Source of the DNA: Pseudonocardia sediminis
GTDB lineage: Bacteria; Actinomycetota; Actinomycetes; Mycobacteriales; Pseudonocardiaceae
Length of the DNA: 64,000 bases
Reading direction: 5' to 3'
Assembly: GCF_004217185.1 (NCBI RefSeq)
Contig: NZ_SHKL01000001.1
Location: 4,524,001 to 4,588,000, forward strand
The first letter of the stretch is position 1. Each line of letters starts with the position of its first letter. The translations under genes and the position numbers were made by a program. The notes beneath the pieces were generated by a model. The model was not told the DNA's origin. It worked only from the letters and a program-made list of their open reading frames with translations, and did not search any database. Shown piece by piece: positions 27,021 to 35,256 of the stretch.

Positions 27021-27653
27021 TCACGGCGCTTCGTCGCTCGGCTGTTCGCACGGCCGCCGCTCGGGTACGGCCGGTCGCCCGGTGGACGGTGCGCGGCCTC
27101 GGGGCCGGATCGCGACGCCGTGGGCCCGTAGTGCGGCCAGGACGGTCCCGGGGCTGACGTCGAGCAGCACGGCGATGCCGCGCGCGCTCGCGCCGCCCCG
27201 GTACAGGCGCACCGCGCGCTCGAGGTCCAGGCCGCCGGCCTCAGCGCCGCGGACGGTGGCGCGGCGGTGACAGGAGCGGCACAAGGGCCGGTATCGGGCC
27301 GGGTCAGTGCTGTAGCGGCGCCCGCGTCCCGTCTCGGTCTGCTCGTCGGGGTCGGTGCCGTCGTAGGACCACAGCGTCGCCGGGCCTGTGCAGGCTGCGC
27401 ACGCGCGACCGGCGGCCGGGCCGCGTTGGGCCCGGACCCGCCGGTGCGCGGCCGCGTAGCCGACCGCCGAGCGCGCCCGGGCCGGGCCGCCGCCGAGCGG
27501 GTCGCCATGACGGCGCAGGCGCCCGTAGTGGCGCCCGCAGTAGCCGCGTCCCCGGTGTGGTCGCGGGCACCCGACGACCGAGCAGCCGCGTCCGCCGCGG
27601 TCCGCGCGTTGACGCCGCAGCGTCAACTCGGTCCGATCCGGGCTGGTGGTCAT
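27021..27653 (-). CDS. HNH-type zinc protein with C-terminal helix-turn-helix
   Basis: 210 residues from ATG 27653, which overlaps the upstream stop (ATGA). The N-terminal part has a zinc-knuckle pattern GCSVVGCPRPHRGRGYCGRHY. The middle has CAACTG...RPLCRSCHRR, resembling the His-Cys core of HNH endonucleases. The C-terminus (GIAVLLDVSPGTVLAALRAHG) is a resolvase-like helix-turn-helix. Similar small proteins are common on actinobacterial phages and elements. A nuclease activity is possible but the catalytic set is not complete enough to be sure. Confidence 0.75.
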   Translation of the reverse strand: MTTSPDRTELTLRRQRADRGGRGCSVVGCPRPHRGRGYCGRHYGRLRRHGDPLGGGPARARSAVGYAAAHRRVRAQRGPAAGRACAACTGPATLWSYDGTDPDEQTETGRGRRYSTDPARYRPLCRSCHRRATVRGAEAGGLDLERAVRLYRGGASARGIAVLLDVSPGTVLAALRAHGVAIRPRGRAPSTGRPAVPERRPCEQPSDEAP

Positions 27654-28381
27654 CGGTGGCTCCGGTGCAACGAACGCTGGTAGGCCTCCGCCTCGGCGTA
27701 TTGGGCCGGGGACGGCTCCGGGCGGGCGCCTTGGCCAGCGGCCCAGTAGTGGGCGATCTGGCCGACGTGCGCGGCCAGCGGCGCCACCATCTGTGGGCTC
27801 GCCTGCGGACGGCCAGGGGCGTGCAGGGTCAGGTCGCACTTGGCCAGCACCGACCCGACCCGGCGGGCGACGCCGGGGCGCTGGCGTTCGTGCCAGTCCC
27901 CCACGCGCAGCCACGACCCGGTCTCTGAGTGGTAGGCGTCGGCGTGCGCCTGGCGGCACCACCACAGTTCCTCGATCACGTGCGGGTGCCAGAGCCAGCA
28001 CGACCCGAGCACGGCGTCCGGGTAGCGCAGGAACACCCGGTCCAGCCACTCGACCAGATCCGCCAGATCGGCGACCGCCTGGTCCGGGTCACCGGCCAGA
28101 AGCCAGCACCGCACCCCCGCACTGGCCCCGTCGGCCGCTGCGCCGCGCGCACTGCCCGGGCTGTCGGTGCATGTGGTCGTCGTGCTGCCGGCGGTCAGCG
28201 AGGCGAGGCGGGCGACGTCGGTGGCGAGCCGTCGGACGTGGCTCCCCAGCGCGGTCACCTTGCGGCCGGTCCGGTCCAGCACCCGAGCCAGCGCGCGCAC
28301 ACCGTCGCCCTCCGGCCCGGCTGCCGGCTCGCTGCACGCTGGGTCGTCGTGCCTGCGGGTCTGGTCCGGTGCGTCGGTCAT
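27650..28381 (-). CDS. hypothetical protein of the transfer operon
   Basis: 243 residues; not recognised as a named family. After a hydrophilic N-terminus there is a region rich in Trp and His (LGSCWLWHPHVIEELWWCRQ, GSWLRVGDWHERQ), then RVGSVLAKCDLTLH and an Arg/Gln-rich tail. No membrane segment. ATG 28381 overlaps the stop of the next upstream gene, and its own stop overlaps the HNH gene start, so it is tightly coupled between them. The Trp-rich core suggests a folded soluble protein conserved for an element function. Confidence 0.75.
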   Translation of the reverse strand: MTDAPDQTRRHDDPACSEPAAGPEGDGVRALARVLDRTGRKVTALGSHVRRLATDVARLASLTAGSTTTTCTDSPGSARGAAADGASAGVRCWLLAGDPDQAVADLADLVEWLDRVFLRYPDAVLGSCWLWHPHVIEELWWCRQAHADAYHSETGSWLRVGDWHERQRPGVARRVGSVLAKCDLTLHAPGRPQASPQMVAPLAAHVGQIAHYWAAGQGARPEPSPAQYAEAEAYQRSLHRSHR

Positions 28382-28965
28382 CGGGCCTCCCCCAACTCGG
28401 CGGTATCGGACTCCGCGGTCTGCTCGTCGTCGTCACGCCCGATCTCGCGGCAACAGGCGTAGGAATCGGTGCTGGCGAGGTCGGCGCGTCGCGCGTTGTC
28501 GAGCTGTTGCGACCGCCGCACCGGGGCATCGGTGGCCTCGCGCACCGCCTGGTGGGCGCGCTCGATCGCGGCCGCCGTGTCCTCCTTCACCCGCCGGGCC
28601 GGCCCGCCCGCATCGGCCGGTTCCAGCCCGGCTCGCGGGTGGTCACGGAGCTCGTCGTACTCGACCGCGGTGAGCGGCCGAACTCCGTCGGGCGCGGCAA
28701 GGTCGACGATCAGCCACCCGTCGTCCTCGGCCGCGTCGTCGACGCCCGTCGCGTCATCATGGTCGGCGCGGTCGTCGTCCTCGGTGTGGGCGAGCTCGTC
28801 CAGGTGGCGCTGGTGGGCCCCGTCGGCGCCGCTGGAGTACCAGCCGTCGGCGTCGTTGCGTTCGGGCCACCGCCCGGGCCGGTCCGCGCCCGCCGAGACG
28901 CCGGGGCCGTAGGTCCAGTGCCGTCCGCCGAGCCGGTCGCCGTCGTCGTTGGTGTTGTCGGTCAT
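28378..28965 (-). CDS. hypothetical acidic protein of the transfer operon
   Basis: 195 residues, strongly acidic, with a low-complexity Asp/Glu region (HTEDDDRADHDDATG) followed by DGWLIVDLAAPDGVRPLT and a helical, Ala-rich segment. Not recognised. It is coupled by 4-nt overlaps to the coupling protein (upstream) and the 243-residue protein (downstream). A partner or adaptor for the coupling protein is a possibility from position only. Confidence 0.7.
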   Translation of the reverse strand: MTDNTNDDGDRLGGRHWTYGPGVSAGADRPGRWPERNDADGWYSSGADGAHQRHLDELAHTEDDDRADHDDATGVDDAAEDDGWLIVDLAAPDGVRPLTAVEYDELRDHPRAGLEPADAGGPARRVKEDTAAAIERAHQAVREATDAPVRRSQQLDNARRADLASTDSYACCREIGRDDDEQTAESDTAELGEAR

Positions 28966-31079
28966 CGCTGATCAGGTCTCTCCGGACGCTCGTCTCGTTC
29001 GTCGTACGCCTGCCCATCGCCGTCGGGGCCGTGGTCGTGGTGGTCTGGCCTCGGCCGGGGTCCGGCGTCGTCCGGCGCCACCGGGATCGGCTGGGTGATC
29101 GGCTCGCCCCGGGTGCTGCCGGCCATCGGGTGGGTCGGTCGGGTGGCGACGACCTGGCCGGGCACGACGCGCGGGGTGCGCGTGTCCGGGCCGACGCCGG
29201 TGACCCGCAGCCGCAGGGCACCCAGCAAGCCGGCGACCCGACCCGTGCACGCCCGGTACGCCACCCGCACCCACCGCGAGCACGCCCGGTGTCCCGCCCG
29301 CGCCCACCGGGCGGTCGGCCGGGCCACGGCGACCGCCCACCGTGCGGCGGCGTGACACCCGCTCCGCGCCCACCGTCGGGCGCGGACGGTCAGGGCGCCG
29401 GGCTGGTGGTAGGCGCGGACGTCGCGGCGGCGGTAGGCCTGCTCGACGGTGCCGAGCACGGGCGCCATGTCCGCCCGGAACACCACCACCCGCCGCGCCG
29501 GGAGCGTCGCCAGCTGGGCCGGGGTCAGCACCGGCACCCGCCGGGTGGTGCGGGAGGCGAGTCGGCCGTGCATGTCGGTGGTGACGGTGGGCTCGTCGCG
29601 CTCGCCCGCGAGGGAGGACCAGTAGGCGAGGTCGTCGCGGTCGGCGGTCCCGCCGAACAGCAGCCTCGCCCCGGAGTTGTTCATGATCACCGCAGCCCGG
29701 TGACGGCCGTAGCGCTCGACGATCTGGGCGTAGGACTGGAAGCACGCCACGATGGACACCCCGCGTCCGCCCATGTCTGCGGTCCAGCGGTGCAGCGGCA
29801 CCGGGCAGATCAGCGCCGCCTCGTCCAGGCGCAAGCTAAGTGGCGGGTCCAGGCGTCCGCCCGGGCGGCGGACGGCGATCCGGCGCGCCTGCCGGGCGAT
29901 GTGCCCGGTCAGCGCGGCGACGAGAGGGGCGACCTGGGCCTCTTCCCCGCCGAGCATGTAGACGGTCGCGCGCGCCTCCAGCAGCCGTTCCACGTCGAAC
30001 GGGCGCCCGCCCTGGGAGATCGGCCGCGCAGCCGCCCGCGCCGGCCCGTGGGTCAGCCACTCCAGCGCGGGCACGATCGACTGCGTGATCGAGGTCCGCG
30101 TGCGGGTGTTGGTCTCGATGAACGCGGTGATCGCTGCGACGAACCCCGGCTCCGGGCTGTGGTTACGAAGGAGGTTGGTGATCTCGGCCTGCGAGCGGTC
30201 CAGGTTCGCGACCCAGTCCTGAACCTCCAACATCGTCAGACCGCCCAGCGCGGCCGCGTGCAGCAGCGCCGCGAGGTTGCGGCGGGTCTGGGCCTCCCAC
30301 CACCCGCGGTCCCCGCTCCCGGCCTCCGCGCCGGCCTCGGTGTCGGTGTCGGTGTCGGTGCCGAGCATGTCCGCGGCCCGCTCGTTCGCGGTCACCGGAT
30401 CGCAGCAGCCGGTCAGCGGGTCGAACGTGATCGTCGACCGGATCCCGCCGAGCCCGACCGGGTTGAACACCAGGACCGGCCCGACCTGGGCGCGCAGCGG
30501 CCCGGTCTGCATCAACAGATCCGTGCGGGTGGAGGTGACCAGCGCGGCGCCCGGGGCGTCGAGCACGCGTCCGGCCAGCCACTGGGTCTTGCCGACCCGG
30601 GGGCCGCCGACCACGATCACGACCCACTCGATCGTCGCCCACACCTGTTGGGCGCCGCAGCGGCACAGCTTCACCCCGACCTCGGCGACCGGCAGCGCCA
30701 CTCGCCGCCACACCCGCCCCGTCCGCGACGTCGCGGCCGCGGACAGCGTGGGCCGGACTTGGCGGGTACGGCGGCGCATCGCCGACGGCGACGCGCAACG
30801 GGCGATGTCGATCCCGGACGCGACGCCGGCCTTGCGGCGTACCCGGGCGCCCCACCGTGTCACCGTGGCCATCGAGCGGCCCCACCGCTGCCAGCCCACC
30901 CCGGCCAGCACCAGCGCGGCGCCGGTCAGGATCAGCGGGTGGGTGGTGCGCCACAACGTGAGCGCGGGCAGCAGCGCCGCCACCGCGCAGCCGACCGCGA
31001 TCGCCCACGCCCGCCGTCGCCACGCCACCACCGCGGCACCGACCAGCGCGGCCAGGAATCCCAGCGCTGCCAGGTTCAT
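28962..31079 (-). CDS. TraD/TcpA-like type IV coupling ATPase
   Basis: 705 residues from ATG 31079. Two N-terminal membrane segments (LGFLAALVGAAVVAW, AIAVGCAVAALLPALTLW) precede the ATPase. Walker A is VVGGPRVGKTQWL near residue 160, Walker B LSLRLDEAALICP, with GRGVSIVACFQSYAQIVERYG typical of the TraG/TraD 'TraM-recognition' region. A run of DT repeats follows (GGTGTC hexamers near 30338-30360). The C-terminus is Arg-rich then acidic. Coupling proteins pump relaxase-DNA to the transfer channel. Start overlaps the DUF2637 stop (ATGA). Confidence 0.88.
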   Translation of the reverse strand: MNLAALGFLAALVGAAVVAWRRRAWAIAVGCAVAALLPALTLWRTTHPLILTGAALVLAGVGWQRWGRSMATVTRWGARVRRKAGVASGIDIARCASPSAMRRRTRQVRPTLSAAATSRTGRVWRRVALPVAEVGVKLCRCGAQQVWATIEWVVIVVGGPRVGKTQWLAGRVLDAPGAALVTSTRTDLLMQTGPLRAQVGPVLVFNPVGLGGIRSTITFDPLTGCCDPVTANERAADMLGTDTDTDTEAGAEAGSGDRGWWEAQTRRNLAALLHAAALGGLTMLEVQDWVANLDRSQAEITNLLRNHSPEPGFVAAITAFIETNTRTRTSITQSIVPALEWLTHGPARAAARPISQGGRPFDVERLLEARATVYMLGGEEAQVAPLVAALTGHIARQARRIAVRRPGGRLDPPLSLRLDEAALICPVPLHRWTADMGGRGVSIVACFQSYAQIVERYGRHRAAVIMNNSGARLLFGGTADRDDLAYWSSLAGERDEPTVTTDMHGRLASRTTRRVPVLTPAQLATLPARRVVVFRADMAPVLGTVEQAYRRRDVRAYHQPGALTVRARRWARSGCHAAARWAVAVARPTARWARAGHRACSRWVRVAYRACTGRVAGLLGALRLRVTGVGPDTRTPRVVPGQVVATRPTHPMAGSTRGEPITQPIPVAPDDAGPRPRPDHHDHGPDGDGQAYDERDERPERPDQR

Positions 31080-31735
31080 CGCGCACCTCCGTGCCCGTTG
31101 GTCGACGCCAGTTCCCGACCGGCGGCGATCTCGCCGCCGGGGTTCGCGTCCTGGCGGGCTCGGGTGAGCAGCCGTCGGGCCTCGTGTTCGGTGATCTCCA
31201 GCTCGCGGGACAGGCGCCGCCGGCCCGCCCCAGCCGCGATCAACTCCGCGGCCCGGGCGGACTCGTCCGTCCTCGCAGGCCCGTCCGCGTCGGTCGCCGC
31301 GGCCGCGGGAACGGTCGCTGCAGAGCGCGGTGTCGTGGCGCTGGCCGGGTCCGGTCGTCCGACCAGGACGGACAGGTGCACCACCGCGCCCAGTACCGCC
31401 GGTGCGATCGCCGACACGACGACCACCACCCACCACGGCGGGGCGAGCGCGAACGCGGCCAGACCGTGCCCGAGCGCGTTCGCCGCCACCGACAGCCCCA
31501 GCAGCGCCAGGGCCAGGGCGCGGGCGAATCGGCGCGCCGCCGGCGCGGCCCGCTCGCCGAGCCATACCAGCGACCCGGCCGCCGCCCCGGCATCCACGAC
31601 CACCGGCAGCAGCCACGCCAATCCGGCGCCGAACCCGCACGTGCGGGCCAGATCCCGCAGCGCGGCGAACGACAACACCGCTGCCGCGGCGGCGACCACT
31701 GCCAGCAACCCGACCAACGCCATTCGGGCGCTCAC
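31076..31735 (-). CDS. DUF2637 membrane protein (SpdB-like)
   Basis: 219 residues from GTG 31735 (GTGA overlap). Four hydrophobic segments fill the first 120 residues (ALVGLLAVVAAAAAVLSFA, AWLLPVVVDAGAAAGSLVWL, ALALLGLSVAANALGHG, VVVVVSAIAPAVLGAVVHL). A cytosolic tail with a helix-turn-helix-like RLSRELEITEHEARRLLTRAR follows. DUF2637 proteins accompany transfer genes on actinomycete plasmids and integrative elements and resemble the spread proteins. The next gene is the coupling ATPase, consistent with a membrane transfer complex. Confidence 0.85.
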   Translation of the reverse strand: MSARMALVGLLAVVAAAAAVLSFAALRDLARTCGFGAGLAWLLPVVVDAGAAAGSLVWLGERAAPAARRFARALALALLGLSVAANALGHGLAAFALAPPWWVVVVVSAIAPAVLGAVVHLSVLVGRPDPASATTPRSAATVPAAAATDADGPARTDESARAAELIAAGAGRRRLSRELEITEHEARRLLTRARQDANPGGEIAAGRELASTNGHGGAR

Positions 31736-32016
31736 GGCGCACCCCCACGACCGGGTCGCGCCCCGCCGCGGCGGGCACGCGGAGTGGCCCCGGTCCTGGT
31801 GTGCGGCCATGCCGCCCAGCCCGCCAGGCCGGTCAGGACCACCAGGGCGGCCACGATCACCGGGTCCGACAGGAGCCGGGTCAGCGGCGTCGCCGCGAGC
31901 AGCGCCACCACCGCGATGGCGGCGGCCGTCCACGGCCGCCCCGACCACCAGGCGACCACCGCTACCCCCATAGTCGCGACGGTGACCAGCAGGAATCCGA
32001 TCAGAATCGGGTCCAT
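31732..32016 (-). CDS. small membrane protein of the transfer operon
   Basis: 94 residues from ATG 32016. Three hydrophobic stretches (ILIGFLLVTVATMGVAVVAW, AAAIAVVALLAA, PVIVAALVVLTGLAGWAAW) and a short basic tail. It is unrecognised, but the double overlap (TGATG with the upstream gene, GTGA with DUF2637) shows it belongs to the transfer operon and likely to its membrane assembly. Confidence 0.75.
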   Translation of the reverse strand: MDPILIGFLLVTVATMGVAVVAWWSGRPWTAAAIAVVALLAATPLTRLLSDPVIVAALVVLTGLAGWAAWPHTRTGATPRARRGGARPGRGGAP

Positions 32017-32557
32017 CACTCGTCGTCCTCCCACCCGGTATCGGCCCGCCACGCCGCGAGCGCGGCGAGCTGGCGGGCGCAGTGGGCGGCGTGTCCGTCC
32101 TCCCGGTCGTGCGGGTGCGACTCGAACGGGCCCCGGTCGGTGACCCGCTGCCCGCATGCCGCGCACGTCCAGCGCCCGACGCGGCCCAGTACGGATCCGA
32201 GCGGCCGGCGACCTGCTCGAAGGCCCGCTCCGCCCGCGTGCCCGACGGCTCGTCCTCGGCGTCGGTCAGGCCGAGCGCCTCGGCGACCTCGTCCTACGAC
32301 CGGCCCAGCCCGCGCGCGTCGGTCGTCGACTCGCGGATCTCCCGCTCGGCCACGCCGCGAACCAGCACCCCGGCCCGCACCCCGGCGAGGGGGTCGGCCA
32401 GGCCAGGGCGGGTGATCCGGTCGAACCCCGGGATCGCCACCTCGACCGGCTCGGTGTCGAACCCCTCCACGGCCAGGCGGCGCACCATCTGGCGCACCTG
32501 GGCGGCCAGCCGCTCGCGGCGCGCCTGCTCCTCGGTCGGTTCCCCGAACACACTCAC
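32016..32557 (-). pseudogene. element gene broken by a TAG codon and a frameshift
   Basis: Begins at GTG 32557 (SVFGEPTEEQARRERLAAQV) and reads through IPGFDRITRPGLADPLAGV to GLGRS, then meets TAG at 32294-32296. The same frame continues with DEVAEALGLTDAEDEPSG and SDPYWAAS; TAC (Tyr) would give the natural RSYDEVAEALGL. A frame change at 32176-32190 is then needed to reach the zinc-type end WTCAACGQRVTDRGPFESHP and the stop at 32016. Function is unknown. Flanking overlaps (WhiB upstream, membrane protein downstream) are intact. Confidence 0.7.
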
Positions 32558-33084
32558 CGCGCACCCCCGGATGTCGCCGCGCTCTGTGCGGCCGTGTGGG
32601 CGGCGCGCCAGCGAGCCACGGTGCGGTCGCTGACCTCGAACTCGGCCGCCACCGCCGCGCAGGAGCGGCCCGCCTCGACCTGCCCGACCGCGGCAGCCCG
32701 CTGCTGCGGGCTCGTCCAACTGCCCCGGCTGCGTCGGGCAGGCCCTGGGTGCCGCGCCGTCTGTCGCGTCATGGGCCGCGCGGATCCGACCCGCACGCGG
32801 CGCCGCTCGGCGGCCGTGAGGCCACCGGCCACACCCTCCGGGAGCGCGTCGAGCGCCCACGCCCGGCATGCGTCGATCACCGGGCAGCCGGCGCACACCG
32901 CCTTCGCCCGCGCCTCCTGCGCCCGCAACTCCGGGCCGCGCTCCGCGACCGGGAAGAACACCTCCGCATCCACCCCGTCGTCCCGGCACGCCGCCTGGCG
33001 CCGCCAGTCCCGCCCCGCCGAACCGGCCGTGTCACCGGCGTTATCCCGCGCCGTGGTCGCGCGGTCGTGCTCGCGTCGTAACAT
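32554..33084 (-). CDS. WhiB-family iron-sulfur regulator with C-terminal helix-turn-helix
   Basis: 176 residues from ATG 33084 after GGAGAGG. The four cluster cysteines are Cys33, Cys64, Cys67 and Cys73 (CAGCPVIDAC), followed by the WALDALPEGVAGGLTAAERR turn, all WhiB hallmarks. Unusually it carries about 70 extra C-terminal residues with a homeodomain-like helix-turn-helix (CAAVAAEFEVSDRTVARWR). WhiB proteins bind a [4Fe-4S] cluster and act with the sigma factor. On the element it may sense redox state to control transfer genes. GTGA overlap with the next gene. Confidence 0.88.
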   Translation of the reverse strand: MLRREHDRATTARDNAGDTAGSAGRDWRRQAACRDDGVDAEVFFPVAERGPELRAQEARAKAVCAGCPVIDACRAWALDALPEGVAGGLTAAERRRVRVGSARPMTRQTARHPGPARRSRGSWTSPQQRAAAVGQVEAGRSCAAVAAEFEVSDRTVARWRAAHTAAQSAATSGGAR

Positions 33085-33234
33085 CGTTGCCTCTCCTGTC
33101 CTCTTCAGTGGTGCGGAGAGAGCGGCCCGGCGGCTGTGTCCGGCCAAGAACCCGTCGCCGGGCCGTCCCCCCACTCGATCTGTTGTCCTGCATGGCCGTC
33201 CGCGTCGTCCCGGACGCGGCGGGCCGGTCTGCGC

Positions 33235-34023
33235 TCATCCGGCGTCCGCCCCGTCCTCCGGGCTGCCGTCATCCGGGCCGCCGTCGAGGTCCTCGGGCAG
33301 GAACTCGGCCTCGCAGATCCCGCAGAGGATCGGGCCGGCCTCGCGCACCGACACGGCCACCCGGATCCGGCGCCCGCAGGCGCACACGCACGCCGGCGGG
33401 CCCGGCTTCTTCGGCTTCTCCGCCCCGCCGGTGGTCTCGCTGGCCCGGCGCATCCGCAGTGCCCGCCCGAGCTCGCCGATCGCCGCGGCGTACACGGCGC
33501 GGGTGGCATCCGGGACGGTCGTCGGCGACCACCCCAGCTTCGGGTCCTTCTCGACCGCCACCCCGATCTCCTCGGCGAAGGCCTTGAATCGGGCGTTGTG
33601 CCAGCGGCCCTGCCGCGAGGTGTCCTGCACCCCGCGCACGTGGGCCAGGGCGTGCGCCGCCTCATGCAACAACGTGCCGAACACGTCGACCGGGCCGCGG
33701 GCGAGGCCCTCCCCGCCCACGAACACCTCCGCCAGACGCCGCCCGTCCTCGTCACGCTCGTCTTCGTGCCGGTGGTCGTCGTTGTCGGTGGCGGTCCAGC
33801 GCATCGCGGCGAAATGGCCCAGCCGCAGCCCGCCGCGGTCGCCAGACCCGGCGCCGAGCACGATCACCACGGGCGGCAGTTCCGGGTTCCGGGCCCGGAT
33901 CGCCGCCCACGCGGCCTCCAGGGCTGCCACCATCGGCGCACTGATCGCCAAACCGTCCACCCCGGACACAACCGGCCCGGCGTGCTGTGGTGACACGGCC
34001 GTGTCAACCGCTGCGGCGGTCAT
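33235..34023 (-). CDS. SprT-like zinc metalloprotein
   Basis: 262 residues from ATG 34023 (ATGA overlap). The centre has LLHEAAHALAHVRGV, an HEXXH zinc site near residue 118, then GRWHNARFKAFAEEIG, the third-ligand region of SprT/SPRTN-like proteins. A C-terminal zinc ribbon follows (CACGRRIRV ... LCGICEAEF). SPRTN proteins cut DNA-protein crosslinks. On an element whose relaxase forms covalent DNA adducts, such an activity could be useful (inference). About 150 nt separate it from the WhiB gene. Confidence 0.8.
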   Translation of the reverse strand: MTAAAVDTAVSPQHAGPVVSGVDGLAISAPMVAALEAAWAAIRARNPELPPVVIVLGAGSGDRGGLRLGHFAAMRWTATDNDDHRHEDERDEDGRRLAEVFVGGEGLARGPVDVFGTLLHEAAHALAHVRGVQDTSRQGRWHNARFKAFAEEIGVAVEKDPKLGWSPTTVPDATRAVYAAAIGELGRALRMRRASETTGGAEKPKKPGPPACVCACGRRIRVAVSVREAGPILCGICEAEFLPEDLDGGPDDGSPEDGADAG

Positions 34024-34427
34024 CGCCGACGCTCCGGCTGCCGCGCCGGCGCCGCGAACAGCCCCGGCAGATCGTCGAGTGCGGCCCGCTGCTGGTCCCG
34101 CGACTCCGGACCGGAGCGCAGCCGGGCCCCCGGCACCAGGTCGGCCAGGTGCGCCAGCCACGCCGGCAATGGCGCCCGCTCCAACAGGCACTTGGCGATC
34201 ACCCGCGACGGGCAGTCGCGTCGCTCGCTGGTCGTGGCCCACCCGCAGCTCGGGCACCGGCCTACCGGGGTGTCGTGGTCGATCAGCACCTGCATCCAGC
34301 CGGTGCGCCCACAGCGCCCGGACCGCAGCCGCTCATCGAGGTCCTCGGCCCGCGCGGTCTCGACAGGCACGTCCCACTCAATCGCCGCCCGCCGCACCCG
34401 CGCCCGGCCGTCCCACCGCCGGTTCAC
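34020..34427 (-). CDS. hypothetical Cys-containing element protein
   Basis: 135 residues from GTG 34427, chosen because it forms the usual 4-nt overlap with the upstream stop; GTG 34433 is an alternative. The first part resembles a helical winged segment (DGRARVRRAAIEWDVPVETARAEDLD). The middle holds VGRCPSCGWATTSERRDCP, a possible zinc site. No known family. It is coupled to the SprT-like gene downstream. Confidence 0.65.
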   Translation of the reverse strand: MNRRWDGRARVRRAAIEWDVPVETARAEDLDERLRSGRCGRTGWMQVLIDHDTPVGRCPSCGWATTSERRDCPSRVIAKCLLERAPLPAWLAHLADLVPGARLRSGPESRDQQRAALDDLPGLFAAPARQPERRR

Positions 34428-34720
34428 GACCACACCGCCGACCAGTCGGCGATCGCGCCCGCGTCCGTGGCGAGCGCGTCCGCTCCGGCGTCGGTCAGCG
34501 CGAACCGCAGCCCGCCGGCCTCGACCGGCTCACCGATGCGGCCCGCCTGATCCGGGCACAGAACCGAGCCGTCCCGGTGCGAGAACTCCGGAGCCCGCCC
34601 CGCGGCAGCGGGCCAGCCGAGCGGGGGCATCCCGACCGCCGGCTCCGCGCAGCCGGGACAGACCAGCGCATCCGGGTCCACCAGCCGGTCCGGCACGTCC
34701 TGTACGTGACTGAGGGTCAT
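34424..34720 (-). CDS. hypothetical Cys-containing element protein
   Basis: 98 residues from ATG 34720 with a good AGGAGG site. It contains LVCPGCAEPAVGMPPLGWP and SVLCPDQAGR, a CxxC...C pattern suggesting zinc binding, and ends with a short helical region. Not recognised. It heads a coupled group with the next protein and the SprT-like metalloprotein. The first gene after a 290-nt gap, so a promoter may lie upstream. Confidence 0.65.
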   Translation of the reverse strand: MTLSHVQDVPDRLVDPDALVCPGCAEPAVGMPPLGWPAAAGRAPEFSHRDGSVLCPDQAGRIGEPVEAGGLRFALTDAGADALATDAGAIADWSAVWS

Positions 34721-34823
34721 CGTGGCCTCCTGCATGCTCGGTGTGGGCCGGTCGGCCCGGCCCCCGGGTGGCGGCGCCTGCCCCGCCACCGCGCCGAAAG
34801 GCGCGCACGGCATCCGAGGCTCG

Positions 34824-34881
34824 CTGTCAAGGGCGGCCCTTGGGCCGTCGCCGGAGGCGATCGCGGAGCGACCCTTGACAG
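34824..34881. repeat. 10-bp inverted repeat in a non-coding gap
   Basis: CTGTCAAGGG at 34824-34833 and CCCTTGACAG at 34872-34881 are exact inverted copies 38 nt apart. They lie within the 34721-35007 gap, which otherwise holds no convincing gene. The TTGACAGT arm also resembles a -35 box on the plus strand. It may be an operator, a terminator of the upstream gene, or a replication or transfer site; position alone does not decide. Confidence 0.4.
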
Positions 34882-35007
34882 TGAGTGATGTCGTGCTGAA
34901 CTCGGGCCGACCGGCCCGCACCGCCCCGCCGCAGGCGGGACCATCCGAGTCGTCGGCCCGCCCGGCCTTGAGGGCAAACACGCGCTCCGACTTGCCGCCG
35001 GCCGGGC

Positions 35008-35256
35008 TCACGAGCCACTCCCGGACGACCCGGCCCGCTGCGGCTGCTGCTGCCCGTTCAACGCCGGCGTCGCCGCGTTGTCGAATGAGGACATGAACGT
35101 CGACACCGCACCCGGCAGCCCGTCGCCGACCGGCGTGGCCACGAAGAACACCAGCGCCAGCAGCGCGAACAGGATCGCGCCCAACGCCGACCGCGCCTTC
35201 GCGCAGATCGCGGCACCCACGATCGCGAACAGAATCAACAACCCGACGCTGCCCAT
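35008..35256 (-). CDS. small membrane protein of the element
   Basis: 82 residues from ATG 35256 (TGATG overlap with the HTH gene). Two hydrophobic helices (VGLLILFAIVGAAICA, ALGAILFALLALVFFVATPV) precede a periplasm-type or cytosolic Gln/Ser/Gly tail. Similar short proteins are found after excisionase-like genes on actinobacterial elements. No function can be assigned. Confidence 0.75.
   Translation of the reverse strand: MGSVGLLILFAIVGAAICAKARSALGAILFALLALVFFVATPVGDGLPGAVSTFMSSFDNAATPALNGQQQPQRAGSSGSGS

Noticed and set aside
26731..27051. Minus-strand 106-codon frame overlapping the relaxase start
   Set aside because: Composition is Ser/Thr/Arg-rich and unlike its neighbours; it overlaps hairpin and repeat sequences and has no usable start site.
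26792..27157. Plus-strand frame with an apparent membrane helix in the relaxase leader
   Set aside because: The hydrophobic run comes from the 12-bp tandem repeat region, the frame overlaps the real HNH gene antisense and no homologous protein is suggested.
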